From JBPCNH01 sp051001455 (GTDB taxonomy: Bacteria > Actinomycetota > CADDZG01 > WHSQ01): 64,000 nucleotides of DNA. The notes beneath the pieces are model-generated. The model was given only the letters and a program-made list of their open reading frames with translations. It was not told the DNA's origin and did no database searches. The stretch spans positions 189,830 through 253,829 of the forward strand of contig JBPCNH010000004.1 in assembly GCA_051001455.1 (NCBI GenBank), in the 5' to 3' direction. This document shows positions 36,679 through 55,298 of the stretch, one piece after another. A program made the position numbers and the translations under genes. The stretch's first letter is position 1. The number at the start of each line of letters is the position of its first letter.

Positions 36679-37509
36679 CTAGCGACCTCTCTTCTTGCCA
36701 CGGCGACGCACGATGAGAGCGTCGGAATGCTTCTTCTTGCGCGTGCGACCCTCGGGCTTGCCCCACGGGCTGGTGGGATGACGTCCACCGGACGACTTAC
36801 CCTCTCCACCACCGAGCGGGTGATCCACCGGGTTCATGGCGACACCTCGGACCTTCGGACGCTTGTTCTTCCAGCGAGCGCGGCCGGCCTTGCCGATCGA
36901 GATCAACTCGGCCTCGGCGTTGCCGACCTCTCCGACTGTCGCCCGGCAATCGAGAGCAACCATCCGCATCTCGCCCGAAGGTAAACGGAGCGTTGCTTTG
37001 GTACCTTCCTTCGCAACCAGCTGCACGGAGGCTCCTGCGGAGCGGGCCATCTTCGCCCCGGCGCCCGGCTTGAGCTCGATGTTGTGCACCACGGTGCCTA
37101 CCGGAACGTTGCGCAGAGGCAGCGCGTTACCGGGCCGGATGTCTGCTCCCGGACCGGACTGCAAGACGTCCCCGACCTTCACGCGGTTGGGCAGGATGAT
37201 GTACCGCTTCTCGCCGTCCTTGTAGTGCAGGAGTGCGATGCGGGCATTGCGGTTCGGGTCGTATTCGATGTGAGCGACCTTCGCCGGAACCCCGTCCTTA
37301 TTCCTGCGGAAATCAATGACGCGATAACGGGTTTTGTTACCGCCGCCCTGATGCCTCGAAGTGACGCGGCCGCGGTTGTTCCGCCCCGCCTTCTTCGGGT
37401 TGGGCTCTACGAGAGTCTTCTCGGGCCTGTTCCTGGTCAGCTCCGAATAATCGGAGCGGGTCTGGAACCTGCGGCCCGGCGATGTTGGTTTCGATTTACG
37501 GATAGCCAT
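36679..37509 (-). CDS. rplB: 50S ribosomal protein L2
   Basis: Needed for peptidyl transfer and subunit association. [40 protein letters not shown] and the functional-histidine region [19 protein letters not shown] are intact. I chose ATG 37509 as the canonical start over a frame 18 codons longer. 276 aa. Confidence 0.98.
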   Translation of the reverse strand: MAIRKSKPTSPGRRFQTRSDYSELTRNRPEKTLVEPNPKKAGRNNRGRVTSRHQGGGNKTRYRVIDFRRNKDGVPAKVAHIEYDPNRNARIALLHYKDGEKRYIILPNRVKVGDVLQSGPGADIRPGNALPLRNVPVGTVVHNIELKPGAGAKMARSAGASVQLVAKEGTKATLRLPSGEMRMVALDCRATVGEVGNAEAELISIGKAGRARWKNKRPKVRGVAMNPVDHPLGGGEGKSSGGRHPTSPWGKPEGRTRKKKHSDALIVRRRGKKRGR

Positions 37510-37522
37510 ATATTTTCCCGCC

Positions 37523-37825
37523 CTAACCTTGCTGCTCGAAGATCTCGATGCTGTCACCTTCACGAAGCTTGACGATGGCTCGCTTCGTGTCGGGTCTCTT
37601 ACCGGTCGTGAAACGGAATCGCTTGCTCTTGCCTTTGCGATTCAAGGTGTTCACTGAAAGAACCTTGACGTCCCAGATGTGCTCCACAGCCTGGCGGATC
37701 TCGGTCTTGTTGGCATCCGGATGCACGAGGAACGTGTACGAGTTCTCGTCGAGAAGCGAATAAGACTTCTCGCTGACCACGGGAGCAAGGATCACGTCCC
37801 GCGCGTCGCCTTTCGTCGATCCCAT
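37523..37825 (-). CDS. rplW: 50S ribosomal protein L23
   Basis: Exit-tunnel protein that docks trigger factor and [41 protein letters not shown] and [19 protein letters not shown] are typical. 100 aa. The ATG overlaps the rplD stop by one base. Confidence 0.98.
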   Translation of the reverse strand: MGSTKGDARDVILAPVVSEKSYSLLDENSYTFLVHPDANKTEIRQAVEHIWDVKVLSVNTLNRKGKSKRFRFTTGKRPDTKRAIVKLREGDSIEIFEQQG

Positions 37826-38460
37826 CAGGCGTTCACCTCCGCCGGCTTGGTCAAGCTATCGAAGGCAGCGCTCGTGAAAATCAGTGCATCGGCCAGAAGG
37901 ATGTCGTAGGTGTTGAGAGATCTGTCGAATACGAACGCCGACTTCTTCAGATTGCGGAAAGCCTTGTGCAGATCGGCATTGCCCTCGTCTTCGATGTTCA
38001 CGACGATGAGCACTCGCCCGGTGATCCCGGCCGCCTTCAGACAAGCGGCCGCAGCCTTGGTCTTGGCCTCGGTGAAACCGTCGAGGACCCAGATCGCCTC
38101 GTCCTGGGCCTTCGAAGCAAGAGCCGAACGTAGTGCCAGGGCCCGCATCTTCTTGGGAACCTTCTGTTCGTAGGAGCGAGGCTTCGGACCGAAGACCGTC
38201 CCACCACCGACCCAGATGGGGCTACGGGTCGAACCATGACGTGCCCGACCGGTTCCCTTCTGGCGCCACGGCTTTGCGCCGCCACCACGAACCTCAGAAC
38301 GGGTCTTGGTTGACGCTGTCCCGGAACGGATCCCGGACAACTGGGCCTGAACGACCTGGTGCATCACGGGGACGTTGATGTCGCCACCGAACAAAGCCTC
38401 GGGAAGATCCTTCGATCCCGTGGACTTGCCGGTGCCGTCTATGACTTTCGCTTTGGCCAT
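37825..38460 (-). CDS. rplD: 50S ribosomal protein L4
   Basis: Tunnel-constriction protein; in some bacteria it represses its own operon. The loop region [20 protein letters not shown] and [19 protein letters not shown] is conserved. ATG 38460 gives MAKAKVIDG, 211 aa; an in-frame TTG three codons upstream overlaps the rplC stop and is less likely. Confidence 0.97.
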   Translation of the reverse strand: MAKAKVIDGTGKSTGSKDLPEALFGGDINVPVMHQVVQAQLSGIRSGTASTKTRSEVRGGGAKPWRQKGTGRARHGSTRSPIWVGGGTVFGPKPRSYEQKVPKKMRALALRSALASKAQDEAIWVLDGFTEAKTKAAAACLKAAGITGRVLIVVNIEDEGNADLHKAFRNLKKSAFVFDRSLNTYDILLADALIFTSAAFDSLTKPAEVNA

Positions 38461-38465
38461 GGCTA

Positions 38466-39134
38466 TCAACTAGCTTTCTTCGTCGTTCCGTCACCGCGAC
38501 GAACCACGCGGATCGCCGTGCGAACCATCACGAGTCCACCGCGCGGACCGGGGATGGCTCCACGGATCAGGAGCAGGTTGCGCTCAGGATCCGAGGTGAT
38601 GATCTTGAGATTCAGAGTGGTCACCCGTACGTGCCCCATGTGACCGCCCATCCTCATACCTTTGAAAACGCGGGAAGGGGTGGCGCAAGCACCGATCGAA
38701 CCGGGTGAACGATGTTTCCTCTGCGTACCGTGGGACGCGCTGAGCCCCTTGAAGTTGTGACGCTTCATGACTCCGGCGAACCCTTTTCCCTTCGTCACGC
38801 CGACCACGTCGACGATGTCTCCGCCCTCGAAAACGTCGGCTTTGATCTCGGTTCCGAGGGAGTACTCGGAGGTATCGGCCACGCGGAGCTCGACGAGGTG
38901 ACGAGCGCTGTCCAAGCTCGCCTTGGCAAGATGTCCGGCCATCGGCTTGTTAACTCGGCTGCGCGAGCCAAAGGCGAGTTGCACGGCCGAGTACCCGTCC
39001 GTTTCCGGACGCTTCACCTGTGCCACATGGCAGGGTCCAGCCTCGACGACGGTCACGGGCACTGCGTGCCCGGCTTCGTCGAAGATCTGGGTCATCCCGA
39101 TCTTGCGACCGAGGATCCCTTTCATCTCTGCCAT
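38466..39134 (-). CDS. rplC: 50S ribosomal protein L3
   Basis: Early-assembly protein reaching the peptidyl-transferase centre. [20 protein letters not shown], the [19 protein letters not shown] segment and [20 protein letters not shown] are diagnostic. 222 aa. An inner ATG three codons in (MKGILGRK) is an alternative start. 43 bases after rpsJ. Confidence 0.98.
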   Translation of the reverse strand: MAEMKGILGRKIGMTQIFDEAGHAVPVTVVEAGPCHVAQVKRPETDGYSAVQLAFGSRSRVNKPMAGHLAKASLDSARHLVELRVADTSEYSLGTEIKADVFEGGDIVDVVGVTKGKGFAGVMKRHNFKGLSASHGTQRKHRSPGSIGACATPSRVFKGMRMGGHMGHVRVTTLNLKIITSDPERNLLLIRGAIPGPRGGLVMVRTAIRVVRRGDGTTKKAS

Positions 39135-39177
39135 CTGCTTAGTTCCTCTACTTTCCTTGTTGTTCTTTATGAGTGAG

Positions 39178-39489
39178 CTAGAGCTTCAGCTCGATGTCTA
39201 CTCCCGCAGGCAGGTCGAGCCGCTGAAGCGAATCGACCGTCTTCGGGGTCGGGTTCACGATGTCGAGCAGCCTCTTGTGCGTGCGCATCTCGAAGTGCTC
39301 GCGTGAGTCCTTGTCCTTGTGTGGCGATCGGATAACCGTGTACACGGAGCGCTCCGTCGGGAGGGGGATCGGGCCGTTGACGCTCGCACCGGTCCTGGTC
39401 ACCGTCTCGACGATCTTCTTTGCCGACTGGTCGATGACCTCGTGGTCGTACGCCTTCAGCCTGATCCTGATGTTCATCCCGTTAGCCAC
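39178..39489 (-). CDS. rpsJ: 30S ribosomal protein S10
   Basis: Head protein that also acts as NusE with NusB in antitermination. [39 protein letters not shown] and [17 protein letters not shown] are typical. The GTG at 39489 has GGAAG about nine bases upstream; the ATG four codons in is an alternative. 103 aa. It follows tuf by 23 bases, so the S10 cluster continues straight from the str cluster. Confidence 0.97.
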   Translation of the reverse strand: MANGMNIRIRLKAYDHEVIDQSAKKIVETVTRTGASVNGPIPLPTERSVYTVIRSPHKDKDSREHFEMRTHKRLLDIVNPTPKTVDSLQRLDLPAGVDIELKL

Positions 39490-39512
39490 TTAGTTGCTTC
39501 CTGTTCTCTCGA

Positions 39513-40703
<1,191 letters not shown>

Positions 40704-40717
40704 CGCCCTCTCTCCTC

Positions 40718-42871
40718 CTATGTGCTTTCCGGTTCACCGCGAACCGTTGCCACGACTTCATCTGCAATCGCTTTCGGAACTGCCTGGTACGAGTTGAACT
40801 GCATGCTTGAGGTTGCGCGCCCTTGGGTGCGACTCCGCAACTCGGTTACGTAACCGAACATCTCGGCGAGCGGCACCTGTGCTTTGACGATGCGGTCGTT
40901 GCCGCGCTGGTCCATGGTCTCGATACGACCGCGGCGTCCTGAGAGGTCCCCGATAACGTCACCCATGTACTCCTCGGGTGTCACAACCTCGACGTCGAAG
41001 ACCGGCTCGAGGAGGACGGGTTTCGCTCTCTTCGCCCCCTCCTTGAAAGCCATGGAGCCGGCGATCTTGAAAGCCATCTCGGAGGAATCGACGTCGTGGT
41101 ACGAACCGTCGTAGAGCGTGATGCGCAGGTCCACAACGGGGAAACCTGCGAGGACTCCGGAAGACATCGCTTCCTGGATCCCCTGGTCCACGGCAGGGAT
41201 GTACTCGGTGGGGATCTTCCCACCTGTGATCTTGTTGATGAACTCGTATCCGCCTCCGGGACCCGTGGGCTCGACCTTGATGGTCACATGCCCGTACTGG
41301 CCCTTACCACCGGTCTGCTTGACGTAGCGAAGGTCCACCTTCTCGACCTCCTGGCCGATGGTCTCCCGGTAGGCGACCTGAGGTTTACCGACGTTGGCTC
41401 CGACCTTGAATTCACGGATCAGGCGATCGACCAAGACCTCGAGATGCAGCTCTCCCATTCCGGAGATGATGGTCTGCCCGGTCTCGTCATCGGTATGGAC
41501 CCGGAAGGTGGGATCTTCCTCGGACAGCCTCTGCAAAGCGGTACCGAGCTTCTCCGAATCGACCTTCGACTTCGGCTCGATCGCGACATCGATAACCGGG
41601 ATCGGGAAGGTCATCTCCTCGAGCAGGACCGGAGCCTTGGGATCGCACAGGGTGTCACCCGTAAGGGTGCTCTTCAACCCGACCACGGCGACGATGTCGC
41701 CCGCGAATACCGCCTCTTTGTCCTCACGGTGGTTCGCATGCATCTGCAGGAGGCGCCCGATGCGTTCCTTGCGCTCGCGGGTGACGTTCATGAGGGATTC
41801 GCCGCTCTTCATCGTCCCCGAGTACACCCGCAGGTATGTGAGACGACCCACGTACGGGTCGCTCATGATCTTGAAGGCGAGGGCCGAGAAGGGCGCCATG
41901 TCATCCGGTTTGCGCTCGACGGTCTCACCGGTCTCGGGATGAGTGGCCTCCATCGGAGGAACATCAAGCGGACTCGGCAGGTACCAGGTGATCGCGTCGA
42001 GAAGCGGCTGCACCCCTTTGTTCTTGAAGGCCGTTCCGCACAGAACCGGGGTTATCTCGCCGGTTACCGTCGCCCCTCGAAGAGCTTTTCGGATCGCGTC
42101 GGCATCGATCGGCTGGTCCGCTAGATACGCCTCCATGATCGACTCGTCGTGGTCGGCCAGCGCCTCGAGGAGAGCATGACGATATTCATCAGCCTGCTTT
42201 TTCATGTCGTCGGCGATGGGCCGGTCTTCCCACTGCTCGCCGTGGCCATCGTCCGGCCAATAGTGAGCAACCATCGTGACGAGGTCGACGACTCCGTGGA
42301 AATTGTCCTCGGACCCGATAGGCAGCTGGATGACGACCGGAGTTCCGTTCAAGCGGTCCCTGATCATGTCTACCGTCCGGTAGAAGTCGGCGCCGATGCG
42401 GTCCATCTTGTTGACGAAGCAGATGCGGGGGACGTTGTAGCGGTCCGCCTGACGCCAAACGGTCTCGGACTGTGGCTCGACACCTGCAACGGCATCGAAC
42501 ACCGCCACCGCTCCGTCCAGAACACGCAGGGACCGCTCGACCTCGACCGTGAAGTCCACGTGGCCCGGGGTATCGATGATGTTGATCCAATAGCCCTTCC
42601 AGTTACAGGTGGTGGCGGCCGAGGTGATCGTGATGCCGCGCTCCTGCTCTTGGATCATCCAGTCCATGACGGCTCCGCCCTCATGAACCTCGCCGAGTTT
42701 GTAGGTACGGCCGGTGTAATAGAGGATGCGCTCGGTCGTCGTGGTTTTACCCGCGTCGATATGCGCCATGATCCCGATGTTCCGCGTATGACTCAGCGGA
42801 TACTCCCGGATCTGCGTGCCCCCGCCCTTGGCGGAAGACTGTTTCTTATCTGCTTGTGCAGTTTCAGCCAT
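40718..42871 (-). CDS. fusA: elongation factor G
   Basis: Translocase GTPase. G1 [14 protein letters not shown], switch [16 protein letters not shown]3 [15 protein letters not shown] and NKMDR are intact; domain IV has [20 protein letters not shown]. 717 aa, slightly long because of a short Lys/Ala N-terminus ([13 protein letters not shown]). Nine bases after rpsG. Confidence 0.98.
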   Translation of the reverse strand: MAETAQADKKQSSAKGGGTQIREYPLSHTRNIGIMAHIDAGKTTTTERILYYTGRTYKLGEVHEGGAVMDWMIQEQERGITITSAATTCNWKGYWINIIDTPGHVDFTVEVERSLRVLDGAVAVFDAVAGVEPQSETVWRQADRYNVPRICFVNKMDRIGADFYRTVDMIRDRLNGTPVVIQLPIGSEDNFHGVVDLVTMVAHYWPDDGHGEQWEDRPIADDMKKQADEYRHALLEALADHDESIMEAYLADQPIDADAIRKALRGATVTGEITPVLCGTAFKNKGVQPLLDAITWYLPSPLDVPPMEATHPETGETVERKPDDMAPFSALAFKIMSDPYVGRLTYLRVYSGTMKSGESLMNVTRERKERIGRLLQMHANHREDKEAVFAGDIVAVVGLKSTLTGDTLCDPKAPVLLEEMTFPIPVIDVAIEPKSKVDSEKLGTALQRLSEEDPTFRVHTDDETGQTIISGMGELHLEVLVDRLIREFKVGANVGKPQVAYRETIGQEVEKVDLRYVKQTGGKGQYGHVTIKVEPTGPGGGYEFINKITGGKIPTEYIPAVDQGIQEAMSSGVLAGFPVVDLRITLYDGSYHDVDSSEMAFKIAGSMAFKEGAKRAKPVLLEPVFDVEVVTPEEYMGDVIGDLSGRRGRIETMDQRGNDRIVKAQVPLAEMFGYVTELRSRTQGRATSSMQFNSYQAVPKAIADEVVATVRGEPEST

Positions 42872-42880
42872 CTATCTTCA

Positions 42881-43351
42881 TCACCATCTGTAGTGGGCGA
42901 AGGCCTTGTTCGCCTCGGCCATCTTGTGCATGTCCTCGCGGCGCTTTACCGCCGAGCCCGCGCTGCCGGACGCGTCCAGGATCTCTCCGGCGAGACGGTC
43001 GGCCATGGTGGACTCACGCCTCTTACGGGAGAACGTGACCAGCCACCGGATCGCCAACGTCGTGCCTCGGCGAGAGTCCACCTCGACCGGAACCTGGTAC
43101 GTGGCTCCTCCGACCCGGCGGGACTTGACCTCGAGCAAGGGCTTGATGTTGTCGATCGCCTTCTTGAGGACGGGCACCGGGTCTTTTCCGGTCTTGTCGC
43201 CCACCTTCTTCAGGGCGTTGTAAACGATGCCTTCGGCAAGACTGCGCTTGCCGCGGGTCATCAACCGGTTCTGGATCTGCGTCACGAGAAGTGACTGGTA
43301 GATCGGGTCGGGAAGCAGCTCGCGCCTGTTGACAGGTCCTTTTCTAGGCAT
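42881..43351 (-). CDS. rpsG: 30S ribosomal protein S7
   Basis: Primary 16S head-domain binder and possible repressor of the str operon. [37 protein letters not shown] and [20 protein letters not shown] are diagnostic. 156 aa from ATG 43351, five bases after rpsL; the longer upstream frame is a shadow of rpsL. Confidence 0.98.
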   Translation of the reverse strand: MPRKGPVNRRELLPDPIYQSLLVTQIQNRLMTRGKRSLAEGIVYNALKKVGDKTGKDPVPVLKKAIDNIKPLLEVKSRRVGGATYQVPVEVDSRRGTTLAIRWLVTFSRKRRESTMADRLAGEILDASGSAGSAVKRREDMHKMAEANKAFAHYRW

Positions 43352-43356
43352 ACCCC

Positions 43357-43737
43357 TTAACCTCCCGCTCCGGGACGCTTCGCGCCGTAGCGCGAGCGGG
43401 ACTGAACCCGGTCTCGTACCCCTGAGGTGTCGAGCGAGCCACGGACGATCTTGTAACGGACACCAGGGAGGTCTTTTACACGGCCACCTCGGACGAGCAC
43501 GATCGAGTGCTCCTGAAGGTTGTGACCGATGCCTGGGATATATGCAGTTATCTCGATTCCAGAAGTGAGACGGACACGAGCTACCTTGCGGAGCGCGGAG
43601 TTCGGCTTCTTGGGAGTGGTCGTATAAACGCGGGTGCACACACCCCTGCGCTGTGGCGACCCCTTCAAGGCCGGCGACTTCGACTTCTCTTGTTTCGAGC
43701 GCCGCCCCTGTCGGACCAGCTGCTGAATAGTCGGCAC
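43357..43737 (-). CDS. rpsL: 30S ribosomal protein S12
   Basis: Decoding-centre protein, target of streptomycin-resistance mutations. The start is GTG, giving [15 protein letters not shown], 126 aa. [19 protein letters not shown] has the wild-type lysine, and [19 protein letters not shown] the second resistance-site lysine. It opens the str-S10-spc-alpha run after a 417-base gap that must hold the main promoter. Confidence 0.98.
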   Translation of the reverse strand: MPTIQQLVRQGRRSKQEKSKSPALKGSPQRRGVCTRVYTTTPKKPNSALRKVARVRLTSGIEITAYIPGIGHNLQEHSIVLVRGGRVKDLPGVRYKIVRGSLDTSGVRDRVQSRSRYGAKRPGAGG

Positions 43738-44104
43738 TATCTCTTTTCCTCCCGCTCGCCACCAACCGGTCGCGAGCCTGCTCTCTCCTGCCGGGATTCC
43801 CGGCCTGTCCAGCACGCCTCCAGGGATCTGGAAGCGTTCGTCTCACCTCTATGGGTCTCGGTTCCACGCCGCCCCGATGGTCGGAGCACACAGCGCGGCC
43901 CGAAGCCGTTTTTCCGGTCGAGCCAGGAGCTAGGTCGGATCTCCAGCGGGAGTGAAACCCGCGATCCAGTCCTCCTGGCGACACTGTCGTTCGGCGATGG
44001 AACCCAACTCCGCCGGTTCCCGGGGCAACCGGGCCTGACAAAGCTCACCGAACTCGGGTTGTTGCAGCGCCTCCAGACGGGAGGCGCGACGAGCAAGGAT
44101 AAGT
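43738..44104 (-). promoter_or_regulatory. upstream region of the rpsL operon
   Basis: 367 bases without a credible gene. By position it must contain the promoter and leader of the long ribosomal protein run. I could not find a convincing -35/-10 pair by eye, nor a recognised S12/S7 leader structure. Confidence 0.45.
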
Positions 44105-44141
44105 GCTGGGACCCAGGCGGTCAAACCGCCTGGGTCCCAGC
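44105..44141 (-). terminator. 17-bp perfect hairpin just after rpoC
   Basis: GCTGGGACCCAGGCGGT and its exact reverse complement flank a 3-base loop. On the minus strand it starts 13 bases past the rpoC stop. No T-run follows (ACTTATCC), so it may be a terminator of atypical form or an RNA-processing or 3'-end stabilising hairpin. Confidence 0.7.
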
Positions 44142-44154
44142 CGTCGATCGTTGA

Positions 44155-48096
<3,942 letters not shown>

Positions 48097-48111
48097 CTAG
48101 TTACGGCCTCC

Positions 48112-51555
<3,444 letters not shown>

Positions 51556-51613
51556 CCTGGGCGGTTCTTAGCCGCGCGACAGGACGTCAGAGACGATCTG
51601 GAGTGGACAGGTG

Positions 51614-51642
51614 AGTATAGGCCGGAGCCCGGCGCCGGTCAA
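51614..51642 (-). promoter_or_regulatory. promoter of rpoB-rpoC
   Basis: On the minus strand TTGACC (51642-51637), a 17-base spacer, then TATACT (51619-51614): a good match to a housekeeping sigma promoter. The transcript would start near 51606, leaving about 50 bases of leader before the rpoB GTG. It lies after the rplL terminator, so rpoBC has its own promoter. Confidence 0.8.
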
Positions 51643-51755
51643 CAGGCCCGAGATGAGCCCGGAGGTGCGGATATTTATCCCCCCGAAGGGTCCCAGAGAC
51701 CTTATGTCCCCACCCCGGGGAGGTCAATCTCGATTTCTCCCGATACCGCGACAAA

Positions 51756-51775
51756 GGAGGCCCCGAAGGGCCCCC
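51756..51775 (-). terminator. intrinsic terminator of rplJ-rplL
   Basis: GGGGGCCC-TTCG-GGGCCTCC, an 8-bp stem with one G-U pair and a stable UUCG loop, followed by TTTGT. It lies 25 bases past the rplL stop and before the rpoB promoter. Confidence 0.85.
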
Positions 51776-51799
51776 TTTTAGCACTGCGAGTTCGTTTTC

Positions 51800-52192
51800 C
51801 TACTTGAGCTCGACCGTGGCGCCGGCGCCCTCGAGCTTCGTCTTCGCCTCTTCAGCCGCCTCTTTGGCGACCTTCTCGAGAACAGGCTTGGGAGCGGAGT
51901 CCACGAGGTCCTTGGCTTCCTTGAGACCGAGGCTCGTGAGAGAACGGACCTCCTTGATCACCTGGATCTTCTTGTCACCGGCTGCCGTGAGAACGACGTC
52001 GAACTCGTCCTTCTCTTCGGCTGCACCAGCACCCGCGTCGCCGCCGCCGCCGGCGGGGCCTGCTACGGCTACCGGGGCTGCTGCTGTCACTCCGAACTTG
52101 TCCTCGAAAGATTTCACGAACTCAGAGAGCTCCAGCACCGTCCATCCGGAGATCGCCTCGAGTACCTGGTCCTGGGTCAATGTGTCGGCCAT
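51800..52192 (-). CDS. rplL: 50S ribosomal protein L7/L12
   Basis: Stalk protein that recruits GTPase factors. N-terminal dimerisation helix ([17 protein letters not shown]), Ala/Gly-rich hinge (residues about 36-60), then the factor-binding domain [20 protein letters not shown] and [19 protein letters not shown]. 130 aa. Starts two bases after rplJ and is followed by a strong terminator. Confidence 0.98.
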   Translation of the reverse strand: MADTLTQDQVLEAISGWTVLELSEFVKSFEDKFGVTAAAPVAVAGPAGGGGDAGAGAAEEKDEFDVVLTAAGDKKIQVIKEVRSLTSLGLKEAKDLVDSAPKPVLEKVAKEAAEEAKTKLEGAGATVELK

Positions 52193-52194
52193 TC

Positions 52195-52983
52195 CTACTC
52201 CTCCTCTTCCTTCACTTCTTCATCGCTGTCGGTTGATGTCTCGGTTGCCTCTGCTGCTGGTGCGTCTGCGGCCTCGCCTTCGGCCTGATCTTCGGTGGGG
52301 GTCCCGGCATCATCCGGCTCGCCGGGAGATGGGTCGCCTTCGGCGGCGGCATCCGGCGACGGAGCGGGAGCCTCCTCCTCCGGTGCGACAGGCGCCTTCT
52401 CGGCCTCGCCTGCCGGGGTTTCGGGCTCTGCTGGAGATTCGCCCATGCCGCCCGGCAACTCGCCGGACTCCTTCTTGGTCACGACCTGAGCAAGCATCGA
52501 TCCGAAGTTCCGAAGGAGCGCGGACAATACGTTGGCCGTCTGCTGCGCCGGAGAATTCATCAGCATCGCCATCTTGGTCAGCAGGACCTCTCGGGGCTCG
52601 ATCTTTGCCAGCGCCGACGCCTGAGCGGCGTCGAAGGTCTTGCCACCCTTCAGCGTCCCGCCCTTCACGACCAGCACCGGGTACTTCTTGGCGGCGGCAT
52701 CGAGAGCCTTGGCGGCCGCAGCGACATCCCCGCGCACGAATACGACTGCCGTCGGGCCGGTCAACATCTCTTCGATGCCCTCGATCCCGACCTCCCGCAC
52801 GGCTATGCGGGTCAGTGTGTTCTTGAGCACCTTGTAGTCCGCGTTGGCCTCTCGGAGAGCCGTGCGAAGCTCGGCCAGCTCGGAGACACGCAGACCGCGG
52901 TACTCCGTCAGCAAGGTGGCGTCGGCTTCCTTGAACCTCTCGGTGATCTCGGCCACGGCCGTAGCCTTCTCGGGTTTCGCCAT
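52195..52983 (-). CDS. rplJ: 50S ribosomal protein L10 with long acidic tail
   Basis: Base of the L7/L12 stalk. Residues 1-172 hold the normal protein: [34 protein letters not shown] and the L12-binding helix [18 protein letters not shown]. About 90 extra residues follow, almost only Glu, Asp, Ala, Pro, Gly, Ser and Thr, ending [11 protein letters not shown]. Total 262 aa against 165-180 in most bacteria. AAGGAG lies before the ATG. Downstream of an L10 leader with an attenuator hairpin. Confidence 0.97.
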   Translation of the reverse strand: MAKPEKATAVAEITERFKEADATLLTEYRGLRVSELAELRTALREANADYKVLKNTLTRIAVREVGIEGIEEMLTGPTAVVFVRGDVAAAAKALDAAAKKYPVLVVKGGTLKGGKTFDAAQASALAKIEPREVLLTKMAMLMNSPAQQTANVLSALLRNFGSMLAQVVTKKESGELPGGMGESPAEPETPAGEAEKAPVAPEEEAPAPSPDAAAEGDPSPGEPDDAGTPTEDQAEGEAADAPAAEATETSTDSDEEVKEEEE

Positions 52984-53009
52984 GCGCTCTCCTTAGTAGC
53001 TCTGCAATG

Positions 53010-53039
53010 AAAAAAGCGGCCGCCCAGAGGGTCGACCGC
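53010..53039 (-). terminator. attenuator in the rplJ leader
   Basis: On the minus strand GCGGTCG...CGGCCGC (7 bp with one G-U pair) extended by CCC/GGG, directly followed by six Ts, 27 bases before the rplJ ATG. As a Rho-independent terminator ahead of the gene, it fits premature termination controlled by the L10-L12 complex, as known for the rplJL leader of Bacillus subtilis. Confidence 0.8.
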
Positions 53040-53118
53040 GGCATCAGAGCCTCGAATCTCACCTGCGCCGGATGATTAAGGAGTCGCCTCCCCCGGCGGT
53101 CTGGGGCGAACAGCGTCC
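53016..53118 (-). ncRNA. ribosomal protein L10 leader
   Basis: Leader RNA of rplJ-rplL. Typical elements in order on the minus strand: a segment with AGACCGCCGG, then CTTAATCATCC, then GGCGCAGGTGAG; CCGG/CCGG arms can pair as in L10-leader kink-turn structures. The attenuator overlaps its 3' end. The left limit (near 53118, CTTGGACGCTG) is approximate. Confidence 0.7.
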
Positions 53119-53380
53119 AAGGATAACCGAATCGAGGCCGGCCCTGTACGTTGATTCCTGGTGGCCCTTCACCCATACTCAAGGGCGACCCGGAAAAAGC
53201 GTCCCGGGCGGAAAGGACGGCCCATTATGACCAAGGACTCGGCACTCTAGGCCTGCAGTCGGTCGTCTTTTCCTTTTAGAAGCGTCCTCCCCTGCAGGTC
53301 CCTTGCCTCGCCGCCGCTGGTACAGCGGCGGATCGCGCCCCTAAGGGGCAGAAGACCCGCAACCCATACCAGGAGGAACA
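53119..53380. promoter_or_regulatory. divergent control region between rplJ leader and rsgA
   Basis: 262 bases. On the minus strand CATAAT near 53222-53227 could be a -10 box of the rplJ promoter, though without a clear -35. On the plus strand two perfect hairpins precede rsgA: CCGCCGCTG/CAGCGGCGG with a 3-base loop (53311-53331) and GCCCC/GGGGC (53337-53349). They would form a structured 5' leader for rsgA. Confidence 0.55.
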
Positions 53381-54463
53381 TTGACCTTTGACGATCACAA
53401 CCCGGGGCTCGTGCGGCTCGGGTGGAACGAACACTTCGCAACGGCATTCAAGGAACACCAGGAGGATGGCCTTCTCCCCGGCCGGGTCTCCACGCAACAC
53501 CGGCAGGGCTACCGCGTCATGCTCGGGAACGAAGAGATCGAGGCGGCTCCGGCGGGGCGCCTTCATCACGAAGCGATCGAGAAAAGTGATCTCCCGGCGG
53601 TCGGAGATTGGGTCGTGCTGCGATACGTCCCAGGTGACGCGCTGGCCACGATCGTCGCCGTCCTGCCGCGGCTGACCAAGTTCTCCCGAAAAGTTGCGGG
53701 AGAAGAGACCAACGAACAGGTGCTGGCGGCCAACGTCGACGTCTTCTTCCTGGTCAGTGCCCTCAATCAGGATCTGAACGTCCGGCGGATCGAGCGTTAT
53801 GTCGCGATCGGGTGGAACAGCGGAGCCACGCCGGTGGTAGTCCTCACCAAGGCCGACCTGCACGATGACATAGCAGGGGCAGTGGCAGAGGTCCAGGCGG
53901 CCGCCCCCGGAATAGACATACACATCACAAGTGACGTGACCGGCGAAGGCTTCGACGGCCTCAAGACCTATCTCACCGGGAACAAGACGGTCGCGGCGCT
54001 GGGGTCCTCAGGAGTGGGCAAATCAACCCTTATCAATCGGCTGCTGGGATCGGATCTCCTCAAGACCCAGGGCCTTCGAGATGATGGAAAAGGCCGGCAC
54101 ACCACGAGCCATCGGGAGATGGTGATGCTTCCGAGGGGCGGGATCATCATCGACACCCCCGGTATGCGGGAGCTCCAGCTGTGGGAGATGAACGAGGGAC
54201 TCGATACGGCTTTCAGCGACATCGCCGAGCTTGCTGAGTCGTGTCGCTTCGCCGACTGCGCGCACGCTTCCGAACCGGGTTGTGCGGTACGAGCTGCCGT
54301 TGCGGAGGGCATCCTCAACCTCGAGCGGCTCGACTCGTACAAGAAGCTCGAGAAGGAGCTCGCGTACCTCGAGCGCAAACACGACAAGAAACTGGCGCGC
54401 GAGGAGGCACGCAAATGGAAACGGCTCAACGTCGAAGCGCGAGCGAGGACGCGCCAGCGTTAG
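53381..54463 (+). CDS. rsgA: ribosome small-subunit biogenesis GTPase RsgA
   Basis: Circularly permuted GTPase that checks 30S maturation. An OB fold at the N-terminus, then G4 VVLTKADL before G1 GSSGVGKSTLINRL and G3 DTPGMREL, the order that marks the permutation. The zinc motif CRFADCAHASEPGC follows near residue 288, and a long basic helix ends the chain. 360 aa. The start is TTG with AGGAGG five bases upstream, so the start is secure. It lies between rplJ and rplA on the opposite strand, an unusual position. Confidence 0.95.
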   Translation: MTFDDHNPGLVRLGWNEHFATAFKEHQEDGLLPGRVSTQHRQGYRVMLGNEEIEAAPAGRLHHEAIEKSDLPAVGDWVVLRYVPGDALATIVAVLPRLTKFSRKVAGEETNEQVLAANVDVFFLVSALNQDLNVRRIERYVAIGWNSGATPVVVLTKADLHDDIAGAVAEVQAAAPGIDIHITSDVTGEGFDGLKTYLTGNKTVAALGSSGVGKSTLINRLLGSDLLKTQGLRDDGKGRHTTSHREMVMLPRGGIIIDTPGMRELQLWEMNEGLDTAFSDIAELAESCRFADCAHASEPGCAVRAAVAEGILNLERLDSYKKLEKELAYLERKHDKKLAREEARKWKRLNVEARARTRQR

Positions 54464-54485
54464 GTGCGTCCCGCTCTACCTACGG

Positions 54486-55208
54486 TCAAGCAGAAGCTGT
54501 GTCGAGCTCTTCCTCGACCAGATCGCGAGATTTGCTGGGATCTATGCGGATCCCAGGACTCATCGTGCTGGCGAGCGCGATCGCCTTCAGATAGCGGCCT
54601 TTAGAGGCGGCGGGCTTAGCCCGCATCACTTCATCGATCACGGCCACGTAGTTCTCGGCTAGATCCTCGGGCGAGAACGACTTCTTCCCGATGATGAGAT
54701 GAAGGTTGCCGTGCTTGTCGGTGCGATATTCGACCATGCCGCCCTTGATGTCCCTGACCACCTTCCCGACGTCGTCGGTAACGGTGCCGGACTTCGGGTT
54801 CGGCATAAGCCCCCGCGGTCCTAGAACCCGACCCAGCTTTCCGACTGTCGGCATCATGTCGGGGGTGGCCACCACGGCGTCGAAATCGAGCCAGCCTCCA
54901 TTGACGCGCTCTGCCAGGTCATCGTCACCGACAACGTCGGCTCCGGCAGCCTCGGCGTCCTTAGCCTTCTCCCCTTTTGCGAACGCGATCACGCGCATCG
55001 TCTTCCCGGTGCCATTGGGCAAGGAAAGCGCTCCCCGGACCATCTGATCGGGCTTGCGAGGATCCACGCCCAGCCGGATGGAAAGCTCAACGGACTCATC
55101 GAACTTCGTGGAGGGGAACTCCTTCAGGAGTTTGAATGCCTCGCGCGGTGCATACAACTTGTCTCTATCAACCTTCTGAGCAGCTTCTTTGAAACGCTTT
55201 CCTGCCAT
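54486..55208 (-). CDS. rplA: 50S ribosomal protein L1
   Basis: L1-stalk protein that moves E-site tRNA; in many bacteria it also represses translation of its own mRNA. The signature [20 protein letters not shown] is intact, with [20 protein letters not shown] and [17 protein letters not shown]. 240 aa. Ninety bases after rplK and convergent with rsgA, 22 bases apart. Confidence 0.98.
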   Translation of the reverse strand: MAGKRFKEAAQKVDRDKLYAPREAFKLLKEFPSTKFDESVELSIRLGVDPRKPDQMVRGALSLPNGTGKTMRVIAFAKGEKAKDAEAAGADVVGDDDLAERVNGGWLDFDAVVATPDMMPTVGKLGRVLGPRGLMPNPKSGTVTDDVGKVVRDIKGGMVEYRTDKHGNLHLIIGKKSFSPEDLAENYVAVIDEVMRAKPAASKGRYLKAIALASTMSPGIRIDPSKSRDLVEEELDTASA

Positions 55209-55298
55209 CTTTTCCTCCTCGTGGTCTACGGCCGGGAGCTTCGTCCCGCCCTCCCACTTACTAGGCCGGTGTTGCCTTCGTACTACGGGTACTACTGA

